Origin: an uncultured Eubacteriales bacterium
Lineage (GTDB): Bacteria; Bacillota; Clostridia; Oscillospirales; Acutalibacteraceae
NCBI GenBank assembly: GCA_934636435.1
Contig: CAKUAQ010000045.1
Span: 1 to 14,585, forward strand
Length of the DNA stretch: 14,585 nt
Direction: 5' to 3'
Shown here one piece after another: positions 1-6,117 of this stretch. The translations under genes and the position numbers were made by a program. Each line of letters opens with the position of its first letter. Within the stretch, counting starts at the first letter, position 1. Below the pieces are notes generated by a model. That model saw only the letters and a program-made list of their open reading frames with translations. It did no database searches and was not told the DNA's origin.

Positions 1-1239
1 CACCGGTTCTATCGCCGCCACCTGATCCGCGGCCGCTACAAGACCGAAAAGCGCCCGCTGCTGATCAACAGCTGGGAAGCGGCCTACTTCGACTTCGACA
101 GCGATAAGCTGGTGGCCTTCGCCCACGAGGCAAAGCAGCTGGGCATCGAGCTGCTGGTGATGGACGACGGCTGGTTCGGACACCGCAACGACGACACCAC
201 CTCGCTCGGCGACTGGGTGGTGAATGAGGAAAAGCTGCCCGGCGGGCTTGTCCCGCTGATCGACCGGGTCGAGGCGGAGGGACTGAAATTCGGCATTTGG
301 TTCGAGCCGGAGATGATTTCGCCCGACTCCGATCTGTTCCGGGCGCACCCGGACTGGCACGTCCATGTGGCGGGGCGGGAGCCGATGCTGGGCCGCAACC
401 AGTATGTGTTGGATGTATCCCGCCAAGATGTGCGGGACGCCGTGTGGGCGCAGATGGAACAGGTGCTGTCCACCGGCCGCATCGCCTACCTCAAATGGGA
501 CTTCAACCGCAACATCACCGATGCCGGCTCCGCTCTGCTCCCGCCGGAGCGGCAGACCGAGTTTTTCCACCGCTTTATCCTCGGCACCTACGACCTGATG
601 GAACGGCTGACCACCCAGTTCCCGGATATTTTGTTCGAGAACTGCTCCGGCGGCGGCGGACGGTTCGACCCGGCGATGCTGTATTACTCGCCGCAGATCT
701 GGGCCAGCGATAACACCGACCCGATCGAGCGGCTGTATATCCAATTCGGCACCTCGCTGTGCTATCCGGCCTCGACGGTGGGGGCGCACGTGTCCGCCTG
801 CCCCCGCACGGGGTACGAGACCAAGGGCAATGTCGCCCTGTGGGGCACCTTCGGTTATGAATTAGATCCCCGCAAGCTGACCGAGGACGACCGGGCGATC
901 GTCCGCCGGCAGGTGGCGCTGTACCACGACACCTACGATCTGATCCGCACCGGCGACCTGTACCGGCTCGTTTCCCCCTTCGATCATGCGTTCCGTGCCG
1001 TTTGGCAGATCGTCAGCGAGGATAAGACCCGCACCATGGTCACGCTGGTGACCATGCGCATGGACTACATCCCCCACACCATCCTGCGCCTGCGGGGCTT
1101 GGAGCCCGACCGTATCTATGAGGATGAGCAGACCGGCAAGCGCTATTCCGGTGCTCTGCTGATGCATGCCGGGCTGAACCTGACCTACACCGCCAACAGC
1201 GACGGCGCCAGCGCCGTGCTGATGTTCAAGGCAGTATAA
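1..1239 (+). CDS. GH36 alpha-galactosidase, C-terminal 412 residues (5' end outside window)
   Basis: Retaining alpha-galactosidase that removes terminal alpha-linked galactose from raffinose, melibiose or galactomannan oligosaccharides. The frame is open from base 1, so the N-terminal beta-sandwich and the start lie upstream. The visible part begins in the TIM barrel (RPLLINSWEAAYFDF, then VMDDGWFG and FGIWFEPEMIS). The nucleophile aspartate is in KWDFN at fragment residue 167. The acid/base aspartate is in SDNTD at residue 237. The 70-residue spacing matches family GH36. ENCSGGGGRFD, at about 210-220, is the usual substrate-binding loop. By comparison with enzymes of about 730 residues, roughly 310 are missing at the N-terminus and the C-terminus is complete. 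No signal peptide can be judged. Family assignment is certain; the natural substrate is inferred. Confidence 0.95.
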   Translation, partial: HRFYRRHLIRGRYKTEKRPLLINSWEAAYFDFDSDKLVAFAHEAKQLGIELLVMDDGWFGHRNDDTTSLGDWVVNEEKLPGGLVPLIDRVEAEGLKFGIWFEPEMISPDSDLFRAHPDWHVHVAGREPMLGRNQYVLDVSRQDVRDAVWAQMEQVLSTGRIAYLKWDFNRNITDAGSALLPPERQTEFFHRFILGTYDLMERLTTQFPDILFENCSGGGGRFDPAMLYYSPQIWASDNTDPIERLYIQFGTSLCYPASTVGAHVSACPRTGYETKGNVALWGTFGYELDPRKLTEDDRAIVRRQVALYHDTYDLIRTGDLYRLVSPFDHAFRAVWQIVSEDKTRTMVTLVTMRMDYIPHTILRLRGLEPDRIYEDEQTGKRYSGALLMHAGLNLTYTANSDGASAVLMFKAV

Positions 1240-1391
1240 AAACGACTGCTCTTTGCCGTTTCTTCCAAGCACGAATTCATGCAGATATAACTATTACCAT
1301 TCCCGCCCGAGGACGAATTCGTATTTGCGCTGCTTGCCAAAGAGAGTTTGCGTAAACTGCTTCAGAAAATGGGATGCTGATGTTGCGCTTT

Positions 1392-1706
1392 TTAGTCACC
1401 GCCTGAAGCGCACCATCGTGCTGCGAATGGCCGCCATACCGTCCTCCCCGGCAGCGTCACATTTCTTCCGCCGATAGAACAGCGGAGCCAGACGATATAG
1501 TACAGCACCAGGAACACAGCGGGCAGCGCCAGCCAAACACTTTTCCGGCGGAGCGGATCGGTGCTCACCGCAAAGGTCAGAAGAAGATAGACGATCCGGC
1601 TGCTCTGCTCGACCGTCTCTGTCCATCGCGTGATGCGGCCGGTGGATGCGCTTTTCCCCGCAAAGAAAGGGGGCGGTCTCTTCTGCCTCAACCGTTTCGC
1701 CGGCAT
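1392..1706 (-). pseudogene. Remnant of a small hydrophobic membrane protein
   Basis: The frame encodes about 104 residues. The middle (SSRIVYLLLTFAV, then LRRKSVWLALPAVFLVLYYIVWLR followed closely by GGRNVTLPGR) looks like a real transmembrane stretch with flanking charges. It resembles, from memory, uncharacterised multi-pass proteins of gut Clostridia. The first 30 or so residues are Arg/Pro-rich and look non-coding. The reading ends in low-quality sequence (RWCASGGD) right after one membrane segment, where such proteins would carry on with more segments. No good ribosome binding site precedes the ATG, and a terminator-like hairpin sits immediately upstream. I read it as a truncated gene fragment; a genuine small membrane protein is possible. 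Confidence 0.35.
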
Positions 1707-1742
1707 AAAAAGACCTCCGTGATCCGATCGGAATCACGAAGG
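1707..1742 (-). terminator. Rho-independent terminator-like hairpin, minus strand
   Basis: Imperfect stem 1714-1725 / 1730-1742 (two mismatches, loop around gatc) is followed on the minus strand by a near-continuous U tract (a-run at 1707-1711 on the plus strand). No intact minus-strand gene lies directly upstream, so it may be a leftover of a lost gene or a backstop for read-through from the tRNA operon. Confidence 0.5.
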
Positions 1743-1751
1743 CCCTATATC

Positions 1752-1787
1752 CCGGAAGCACCCCACAGAGATGCTTTTCCGGTTTTT
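1752..1787 (+). terminator. Candidate rho-independent terminator, plus strand
   Basis: Arms 1752-1760 (ccggaagca) and 1772-1782 (tgcttttccgg) pair with a two-base bulge and are followed by five T at 1783-1787. It could end a transcript coming through from the GH36 gene, although it lies about 510 bases past that stop. Confidence 0.5.
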
Positions 1788-1873
1788 GTGTTCATACGCG
1801 CGCAGGCGTGGCAGCCCCCCTTTTTGATATGCCAAGCTCTGTGCGGCGCGGTGCTTTCGTCTGCGGCAAACGT

Positions 1874-1948
1874 GTGATATTACGCCTCTGGCTATTCGTC
1901 CGCCGTGCACATAAAGCGCACATCCTCCGGCGAAGCCGCAGATATCAC
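1874..1948. repeat. Candidate palindromic intergenic repeat bounded by GTGATAT / ATATCAC
   Basis: A 75-base stretch has perfect 7-bp terminal inverted repeats (gtgatat at 1874-1880, atatcac at 1942-1948). Inside are nested pairings: cgccg against cggcg, and gtgc against gcac. The right end carries the small hairpin cggcgaagccg next to cagatatc. A related arrangement occurs at 3465-3546. It may be a REP- or MITE-like repeat; copy number cannot be judged from this window. Confidence 0.35.
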
Positions 1949-1955
1949 TGCTGCA

Positions 1956-1985
1956 TGAAATGCCCCTGCCGACAGGGGCATTTCA
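1956..1985. other. Perfect 13-bp hairpin without a U tract
   Basis: The arms tgaaatgcccctg (1956-1968) and its exact complement (1973-1985) are separated by the loop ccga. Neither strand continues into a T run, so this is not a typical terminator. It directly abuts the tRNA terminator and could stabilise an RNA 3' end or be part of a repeat. Confidence 0.5.
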
Positions 1986-1987
1986 CT

Positions 1988-2020
1988 AAAAAAGGACTTG
2001 GCATACGCCAAGTCCTTTTT
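1988..2020 (-). terminator. Terminator of the tRNA-Met-Glu-Val operon (symmetrical)
   Basis: Perfect 14-bp stem 1989-2002 / 2007-2020 with loop atac, placed 2 bases past the tRNA-Val CCA. The stem has A/T runs at both ends, so on the minus strand it ends in a U tract; it could also work on the plus strand. Confidence 0.85.
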
Positions 2021-2022
2021 AC

Positions 2023-2099
2023 TGGTGGGCGCGAATGGACTCGAACCATCGACCTCCTGCGTGTGAAGCAGGCGCTCTAACCAGCTGAGCTACGTGCCC
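2023..2099 (-). tRNA. tRNA-Val (anticodon CAC)
   Basis: 77 nt, complete cloverleaf read on the minus strand, with encoded CCA. The anticodon loop TTCACAC sits between CCTGC and GCAGG, giving CAC, which reads GUG. The T arm is GATGG-TTCGAGT-CCATT. The acceptor stem GGGCACG / CGCGCCC has one A5-C68 mismatch, the only irregularity seen. It is the last gene of the three-tRNA operon, 5 bases after tRNA-Glu. Confidence 0.95.
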
Positions 2100-2104
2100 G
2101 TATA

Positions 2105-2179
2105 TGGTGACCCGAACGGGAATCGAACCCGTGATACCGCCGTGAAAGGGCGGTGTCTTAACCTCTTGACCATCGGGCC
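2105..2179 (-). tRNA. tRNA-Glu (anticodon TTC)
   Basis: 75 nt, minus strand, CCA encoded. The anticodon loop CTTTCAC is enclosed by CCGCC / GGCGG, giving TTC. The acceptor stem GGCCCGA / TCGGGTC is fully paired with one G-U at position 2-71. The T arm is ACGGG-TTCGATT-CCCGT. It is the middle gene of the operon. Confidence 0.96.
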
Positions 2180-2231
2180 AGGTTCGATTTCTCTCCGACC
2201 GTGCGGGAAACTCAGCGGCCGGAGAGAAACC
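2180..2231 (-). other. Hairpin spacer between tRNA-Met and tRNA-Glu
   Basis: The 52-base spacer folds almost completely on itself. A 13-bp stem 2189-2201 / 2216-2228 (one mismatch) is extended by aggt (2180-2183) pairing with acct (2229-2232), leaving a five-base bulge. It brings the two tRNA ends together and is a plausible processing signal in the precursor transcript. Confidence 0.6.
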
Positions 2232-2308
2232 TGGTGGCTGTAAGTGGATTCGAACCACTGACACTGCGGGTATGAACCGCATGCTCTAGCCAACTGAGCT
2301 ATACAGCC
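2232..2308 (-). tRNA. tRNA-Met, elongator type (anticodon CAT)
   Basis: 77 nt, minus strand, CCA encoded. The anticodon loop TTCATAC lies between TGCGG and CCGCA, giving CAT. The acceptor stem GGCTGTA / TACAGCC and T stem AGTGG / CCACT pair perfectly. The standard first base pair rules out the initiator form. The GGTTCATACCC anticodon arm fits elongator Met better than the lysidine-modified Ile tRNA. It is the first gene of the operon. Confidence 0.93.
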
Positions 2309-2336
2309 GCATCCGTTCTCGCACGGGACGCTGACC

Positions 2337-2366
2337 ATTATACACTATGTCGAGTGGGTTTGTCAA
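2337..2366 (-). promoter_or_regulatory. Consensus sigma-A promoter of the tRNA operon
   Basis: Minus strand TTGACA (2361-2366), 18-base spacer, TATAAT (2337-2342), about 30 bases upstream of tRNA-Met. The TGA stop of the upstream rnfD-like gene lies inside the -35 hexamer, so gene end and promoter share bases. Confidence 0.9.
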
Positions 2367-3403
2367 CCCCCATTTTTGGCATTTTTCATTTTCTTTATTT
2401 TCTGCCACAGGGTCCGCACCCGCACCCGCAGCCAGACCCAAAGCCGTCCCAGCCATTTCCACAGCCAACGGGCGGCAGAGCCCAACCCCCGCACCATGGC
2501 CGGATACACCGGGCACAGCCCCATGGCGATCAGCAGAGCTGCCGCCGTCCCCTCGCTCCAGGGGCCGAAGCGCCGGATGAGCACCGTCACCGTTCCCGCG
2601 ATCACGCCGCAGAGGACCTGCTCTGCGGCCTTTGTCGGCGCATAGGTGCGGTCGGCCATCAGCACCGCCGCCGCCACGCCGCTGCCTGCCAGCAGCCCAT
2701 ACAGCGGCGAGCGCCACAGCAAAAGCGACAGCAGCATCACCGTTCCCAGCATGGCGGCGGGGGCGATCACCCTCACCCGTTTGCGCAGCAGCAGGTACAG
2801 GAATGTCAGTCCGATGGCGGGCAGGCAGATCTCTCCGACGGTTCCCGCATGGATACCGAACACCAGCTGCCACCGGGCGGGTGTCTCGATCCCGCCGGAC
2901 AGCGCCGCCAGCGGTGTGGCGGCGGCGATGGTATCGATGCCCCGCCACGGTGCCGGTACGGTATACCGGGTCACTGTGCCCGGAAACACCACCCGCATCA
3001 GCAGAAAGGCGGCCGGAACCGGGTGCAGCAGCGGGTATGCCAGCCGGCTCTCCGGCCAGCGGCGGCTGATGAGGGTGGGCGCTTCCGCCAGCACCGCCGT
3101 CAGACCGCCCAACAGCGCCGCCGGCCAGAACGGGGTCTGATCCGGCAGACAGAAAGCCGCCAACAGTCCGCACGCAGCCGCCTGGGGCAGCCGGATGGCC
3201 GCATGGCTGCGCCCGCAGGGGCGCGCCAGCAGAAACTCCGCCGCCAGATATCCGCCGACGGTCAGCAGCTCCAGCGCCACCGCCCGCCAATGGTAATAGT
3301 ATATCGAGATCAGCAGCACCGGCACCAGCGCCGTCAGCCAGTCCAGCGCCTTTTCCCGGCTCTGGCGGCTGCCGTCCGTGCGCACATCCAGTTGTTCGTC
3401 CAT
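2363..3403 (-). CDS. RnfD/NqrB-family membrane protein, stand-alone
   Basis: 346-residue polytopic membrane protein of the RnfD/RsxD family, the membrane subunit of ion-pumping ferredoxin:NAD+ oxidoreductases that carries a covalent FMN. Family marks seen: FPGTVT then GIDTIAAATPLAAL (residues 155-168), with the flavin-accepting Thr at 163 but SGAT changed to AAAT; HAGTVGEICLPAIGLTFLYLLLRK (185-208); and the C-terminal LIRRFGPWSEGTAAALL (275-291). A basic tail (RLWVWLRVRVRTLWQKIKK) follows the last helix. The start at 3403 is chosen for GGAGGA 7 bases upstream; the frame stays open to 3703, but the promoter lies inside that extension. No rnfC, G, E, A or B is adjacent, so it is an orphan here. 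Membership is strong; working in an Rnf complex is uncertain. Confidence 0.82.
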   Translation of the reverse strand: MDEQLDVRTDGSRQSREKALDWLTALVPVLLISIYYYHWRAVALELLTVGGYLAAEFLLARPCGRSHAAIRLPQAAACGLLAAFCLPDQTPFWPAALLGGLTAVLAEAPTLISRRWPESRLAYPLLHPVPAAFLLMRVVFPGTVTRYTVPAPWRGIDTIAAATPLAALSGGIETPARWQLVFGIHAGTVGEICLPAIGLTFLYLLLRKRVRVIAPAAMLGTVMLLSLLLWRSPLYGLLAGSGVAAAVLMADRTYAPTKAAEQVLCGVIAGTVTVLIRRFGPWSEGTAAALLIAMGLCPVYPAMVRGLGSAARWLWKWLGRLWVWLRVRVRTLWQKIKKMKNAKNGG

Positions 3404-3632
3404 GTGGCTGTCCTCCATTCTCTCCCGTCCCGGCGGGGCGCTGCCGTACCCCGCCTCCGGCGGCGATATCCGCAGACGGCGGGCGGCGAATGATGAAAAA
3501 GCGAGGGCTGCGCTGTGCGAATGCCCGGCTTCGCCGCGCAGATATCCCATAACCGCAGCACGCGCGTCCGACAGGCGCGGGCATTTGGCACGATCCGCAT
3601 CGTCGCTCGAAGATTCCCGTATTTCTTTATAC
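3404..3632 (-). other. Leader of the rnfD-like gene with GATATC-bounded structured segment
   Basis: About 220 transcribed but apparently non-coding bases lie between the minus-strand promoter and the ATG at 3403. The middle contains a segment delimited by gatatc at 3465-3470 and 3541-3546, with a cggcttcgccg hairpin near the far end and a ccgcc-tcc-ggcgg hairpin just outside (3451-3463). It resembles the element at 1874-1948. I recognise no riboswitch class in it. Confidence 0.4.
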
Positions 3633-3661
3633 ATCATAACAGGAAACCGAGGAAAAATCAA
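3633..3661 (-). promoter_or_regulatory. Sigma-A promoter for the rnfD-like gene
   Basis: Minus strand TTGATT (3656-3661), 17-base spacer, TATGAT (3633-3638). It points away from the glnN promoter about 185 bases to the right, so the two genes are divergently transcribed. Confidence 0.75.
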
Positions 3662-3845
3662 GGGCAATAAATCCCGCACCCCTCCATCTTTGCAGGAGTG
3701 CAATACACCCCCAAAACCGGATTTTTTGCCGTCCGGCGGCCCGGATCGGATGACACGGCGAAAGGGGCCGTTGCCCGGAGCGGCGGATGCGGGCCGCTAT
3801 GCGCCCGCCCGATGCGGAAACGGCGGCGCAATTGGGCGGCACACC

Positions 3846-3875
3846 TTGACAAACCCCGGTCGGCAGCGGTATACT
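3846..3875 (+). promoter_or_regulatory. Sigma-A promoter for glnN
   Basis: TTGACA (3846-3851), 18-base spacer, TATACT (3870-3875), about 57 bases upstream of the glnN ATG. I saw no obvious inverted-repeat operator over the promoter. Confidence 0.85.
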
Positions 3876-3932
3876 AAAGAGCATCGGTGCGGGGAACGGC
3901 CCTGCCCACTCAGGAGAGGAGAACAGACACCT

Positions 3933-6029
3933 ATGAAAAACGTACCCGCGCTGTTTGGCAGCATGGTGTTCAACGATCAGGTGATGCAGGAGCGGTTGCC
4001 CAAGGAGACCTACCGGGCGCTCAAGCGCACCATGGAAAACGGTCGCCGGCTGGACCCGGCGGTAGCGGCGGTGGTGGCCAACGCCATGAAGGATTGGGCC
4101 ATCGAAAAGGGCGCCACCCACTATACCCATTGGTTCCAGCCCATGACCGGCATCACGGCGGAGAAACACGACAGCTTCCTCACCCCCGTGGGGGAGGGCA
4201 AGGTCATTATGGATTTCTCCGGCAAGGAGCTGATCAAGGGGGAGCCGGATGCCTCCTCTTTCCCCTCCGGCGGCCTGCGCGCCACCTTTGAGGCCCGGGG
4301 CTATACGGTGTGGGATCCTACCTCCTATGCGTTTATCAAAGACGATACCCTATGTATCCCCACCGCTTTCTGCTCTTATGGGGGCGAGGCGCTGGATAAA
4401 AAGACCCCCCTGCTGCGCTCCATGGAGGCGATCAGCAAGCAGGCGCTGCGGGTGGTGCGGCTGTTCGGCAATGAGGACGTGACCATGGTGCGGACCACCG
4501 TGGGACCGGAGCAGGAGTATTTCCTTATCGACAAGGCGGTATACGATCGGCGCAAGGATCTGATCAATACCGGCCGCACTCTGTTCGGCGCCCGCCCCTC
4601 CAAGGGGCAGGAACTGGACGACCACTATTTCGGCGCGATCAAGCCCCGGGTGGCGGATTTCATGCGGGAGCTGGACGAGGAGCTGTGGAAGCTGGGGGTG
4701 CTGTCCAAGACCGAGCATAACGAGGTGGCCCCCGCCCAGCATGAGATGGCGCCGCTGTTCACCACCACCAACATCGCCGCCGACCACAACCAGCTCACCA
4801 TGGAGCTGATGAAAAAGGTGGCGGCGCGCCACGGGATGGTGTGTCTGCTGCACGAAAAGCCCTTTGAGGGGGTCAACGGCAGCGGTAAGCACAATAACTG
4901 GTCTCTGGCCACCGACACCGGCGTCAATCTGCTGGAGCCGGGCGAGACCCCCCACGAAAACGCCCAGTTCCTGCTGTTTCTGTGCGCCGTCATCAAGGCG
5001 GTGGACGAATATCAGGATATGCTGCGGGTATGCGTGGCGGGAGCGGGCAACGATCACCGTCTGGGTGCCAGCGAAGCGCCTCCGGCGGTGGTGTCCATCT
5101 TCCTGGGCGACGAGCTGACCGCCATTCTGGAGTCCATCGAGCAGGGATCGGCCTACGACGCCAAGGAAAAGGTGCAGATGAAGATCGGCGTCCATGCCCT
5201 GCCCCGGTTCCCCCGGGACACCACCGACCGCAACCGCACCTCCCCCTTTGCCTTCACCGGCAATAAGTTCGAGTTCCGGATGCTGGGCTCGTCCAAATCC
5301 GTCTCCGGTCCCAATGTGGTGCTGAATACCGCCGTGGCCAAGGAGCTGGACGAGTTCGCCACCGAGCTGGAGGGGGCGGAGGACTTCAACGGAGCGCTCA
5401 ACGCTCTTATCCGCCGGGTCATCAAGGAGCATAAGCGCATCATCTTCAACGGTAACGGCTACGACGACGCCTGGCTGGAGGAGGCGAAGCGCCGGGGACT
5501 GCTGAATCTGCACACCACCCCCGATGCGCTGCCCTATTATATCCACCCCAAGAACGTGGCGCTGTTTGAGAAATACGGGGTGTATACCGAGACGGAAATG
5601 CGCGCCCGCTACGAGATCCATCTGGAGAATTATGCCAAGGTGCTGCATATCGAGGCCCATACCATGGTCAGCATGACCCGCAAGGATCTGCTGCCCGCCG
5701 CCATCCGCTACGGCAAGGAGCTGGCGGACGCACTTCTGAGCAAGAGGACGGCGCTGCCGGATATGGCGTGCCCGGTGGAGGAGGAGCTGCTGCGGCGGGT
5801 GAATGCTCTGACCGGCCGGATGGCGGAGACACTCAGACAGCTGCAGCAGCGGCTGGAGGATGCCGACGAGCTCCGTGCTGACGGACAGACGGTGGCGGAG
5901 TTTTACCGGGACGCGGTGATCCCCGCCATGGAGGAGCTGCGCGCCGCCGCCGATGCGCTGGAGGTATCGGTGGCGAAGGATGTGTGGCCGCTGCCCAGCT
6001 ATGGCGACATTCTGTTCTCCGTGCGTTGA
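3933..6029 (+). CDS. glnN: Glutamine synthetase type III
   Basis: 698-residue cytoplasmic ATP-dependent glutamate-ammonia ligase of the large GSIII class, which forms dodecamers unrelated in fine structure to GlnA; the length is normal. Seen in order: the GSIII-specific N-terminal region (HWFQPMTG near 66-73), GGLRATFEARGYTVWDP (113-129), the metal-binding glutamates in GPEQEYF (191-197), EHNEVAPAQHE (about 264-274), the ATP/glutamate loop NGSGKHNNW (315-323), GNDHRLGASEAP (372-383), and the conserved arginine region FPRDTTDRNRTSPFAF (426-441), followed by NKFEFRMLGSS. The C-terminus (640-690) is helical and coiled-coil-like. The start at 3933 has AGGAGAGGAG upstream at a somewhat long 11 bases; the much longer upstream open frame is not used, since the promoter lies within it. 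It appears monocistronic with its own terminator. Confidence 0.97.
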   Translation: MKNVPALFGSMVFNDQVMQERLPKETYRALKRTMENGRRLDPAVAAVVANAMKDWAIEKGATHYTHWFQPMTGITAEKHDSFLTPVGEGKVIMDFSGKELIKGEPDASSFPSGGLRATFEARGYTVWDPTSYAFIKDDTLCIPTAFCSYGGEALDKKTPLLRSMEAISKQALRVVRLFGNEDVTMVRTTVGPEQEYFLIDKAVYDRRKDLINTGRTLFGARPSKGQELDDHYFGAIKPRVADFMRELDEELWKLGVLSKTEHNEVAPAQHEMAPLFTTTNIAADHNQLTMELMKKVAARHGMVCLLHEKPFEGVNGSGKHNNWSLATDTGVNLLEPGETPHENAQFLLFLCAVIKAVDEYQDMLRVCVAGAGNDHRLGASEAPPAVVSIFLGDELTAILESIEQGSAYDAKEKVQMKIGVHALPRFPRDTTDRNRTSPFAFTGNKFEFRMLGSSKSVSGPNVVLNTAVAKELDEFATELEGAEDFNGALNALIRRVIKEHKRIIFNGNGYDDAWLEEAKRRGLLNLHTTPDALPYYIHPKNVALFEKYGVYTETEMRARYEIHLENYAKVLHIEAHTMVSMTRKDLLPAAIRYGKELADALLSKRTALPDMACPVEEELLRRVNALTGRMAETLRQLQQRLEDADELRADGQTVAEFYRDAVIPAMEELRAAADALEVSVAKDVWPLPSYGDILFSVR

Positions 6030-6050
6030 CACATTCCCGATCGAAAAATG

Positions 6051-6089
6051 AACGAGGCCCCGTTTGCCATCGGCAAACGGGGCCTCGTT
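6051..6089. terminator. Bidirectional terminator between glnN and the PASTA gene
   Basis: Perfect 18-bp stem 6051-6068 / 6072-6089 with a three-base loop. On the minus strand it runs into CATTTTTCG, a good U tract; on the plus strand the U tract is shorter. It sits 22 bases past the glnN stop and 28 bases past the convergent gene's stop, so it serves both. Confidence 0.92.
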
Positions 6090-6117
6090 TCCTGCTTTGG
6101 ACGGTTCACCCGCCGGA

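Larger units (their letters stand above)
1240..2022. other. Gene-poor intergenic region with a decayed ORF and several hairpins
   Basis: About 780 bases separate the GH36 stop from the 3' end of tRNA-Val with no convincing intact gene. Within it are a minus-strand membrane-protein remnant (1392-1706), a minus-strand terminator-like hairpin (1707-1742), a plus-strand terminator-like hairpin (1752-1787), a GATATC-bounded palindromic element (1874-1948), a perfect 13-bp hairpin (1956-1985) and the tRNA-operon terminator (1988-2020). No clear terminator directly follows the GH36 stop; the first plausible plus-strand one is about 510 bases downstream. The pattern suggests a site where genes have been lost. 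Confidence 0.6.

Noticed and set aside
1253..1477. 74-residue plus-strand frame after GH36
   Set aside because: No ribosome binding site, no recognisable motif, and odd composition; it partly overlaps the decayed minus-strand frame.
1808..2080. 90-residue plus-strand frame and the minus-strand frames at 2019-2338
   Set aside because: They run through tRNA genes; open frames over tRNAs are a common artefact.
3378..3932. 185-residue N-terminal extension of glutamine synthetase
   Set aside because: The consensus promoter at 3846-3875 lies inside it, the composition is non-coding, and the start at 3933 gives the normal family length.
4350..6032. 560-residue open frame antisense to glnN
   Set aside because: It covers the third-position GC shadow of a strongly conserved gene, is His/Gln/Gly-rich without family motifs, and has no promoter or ribosome binding site.
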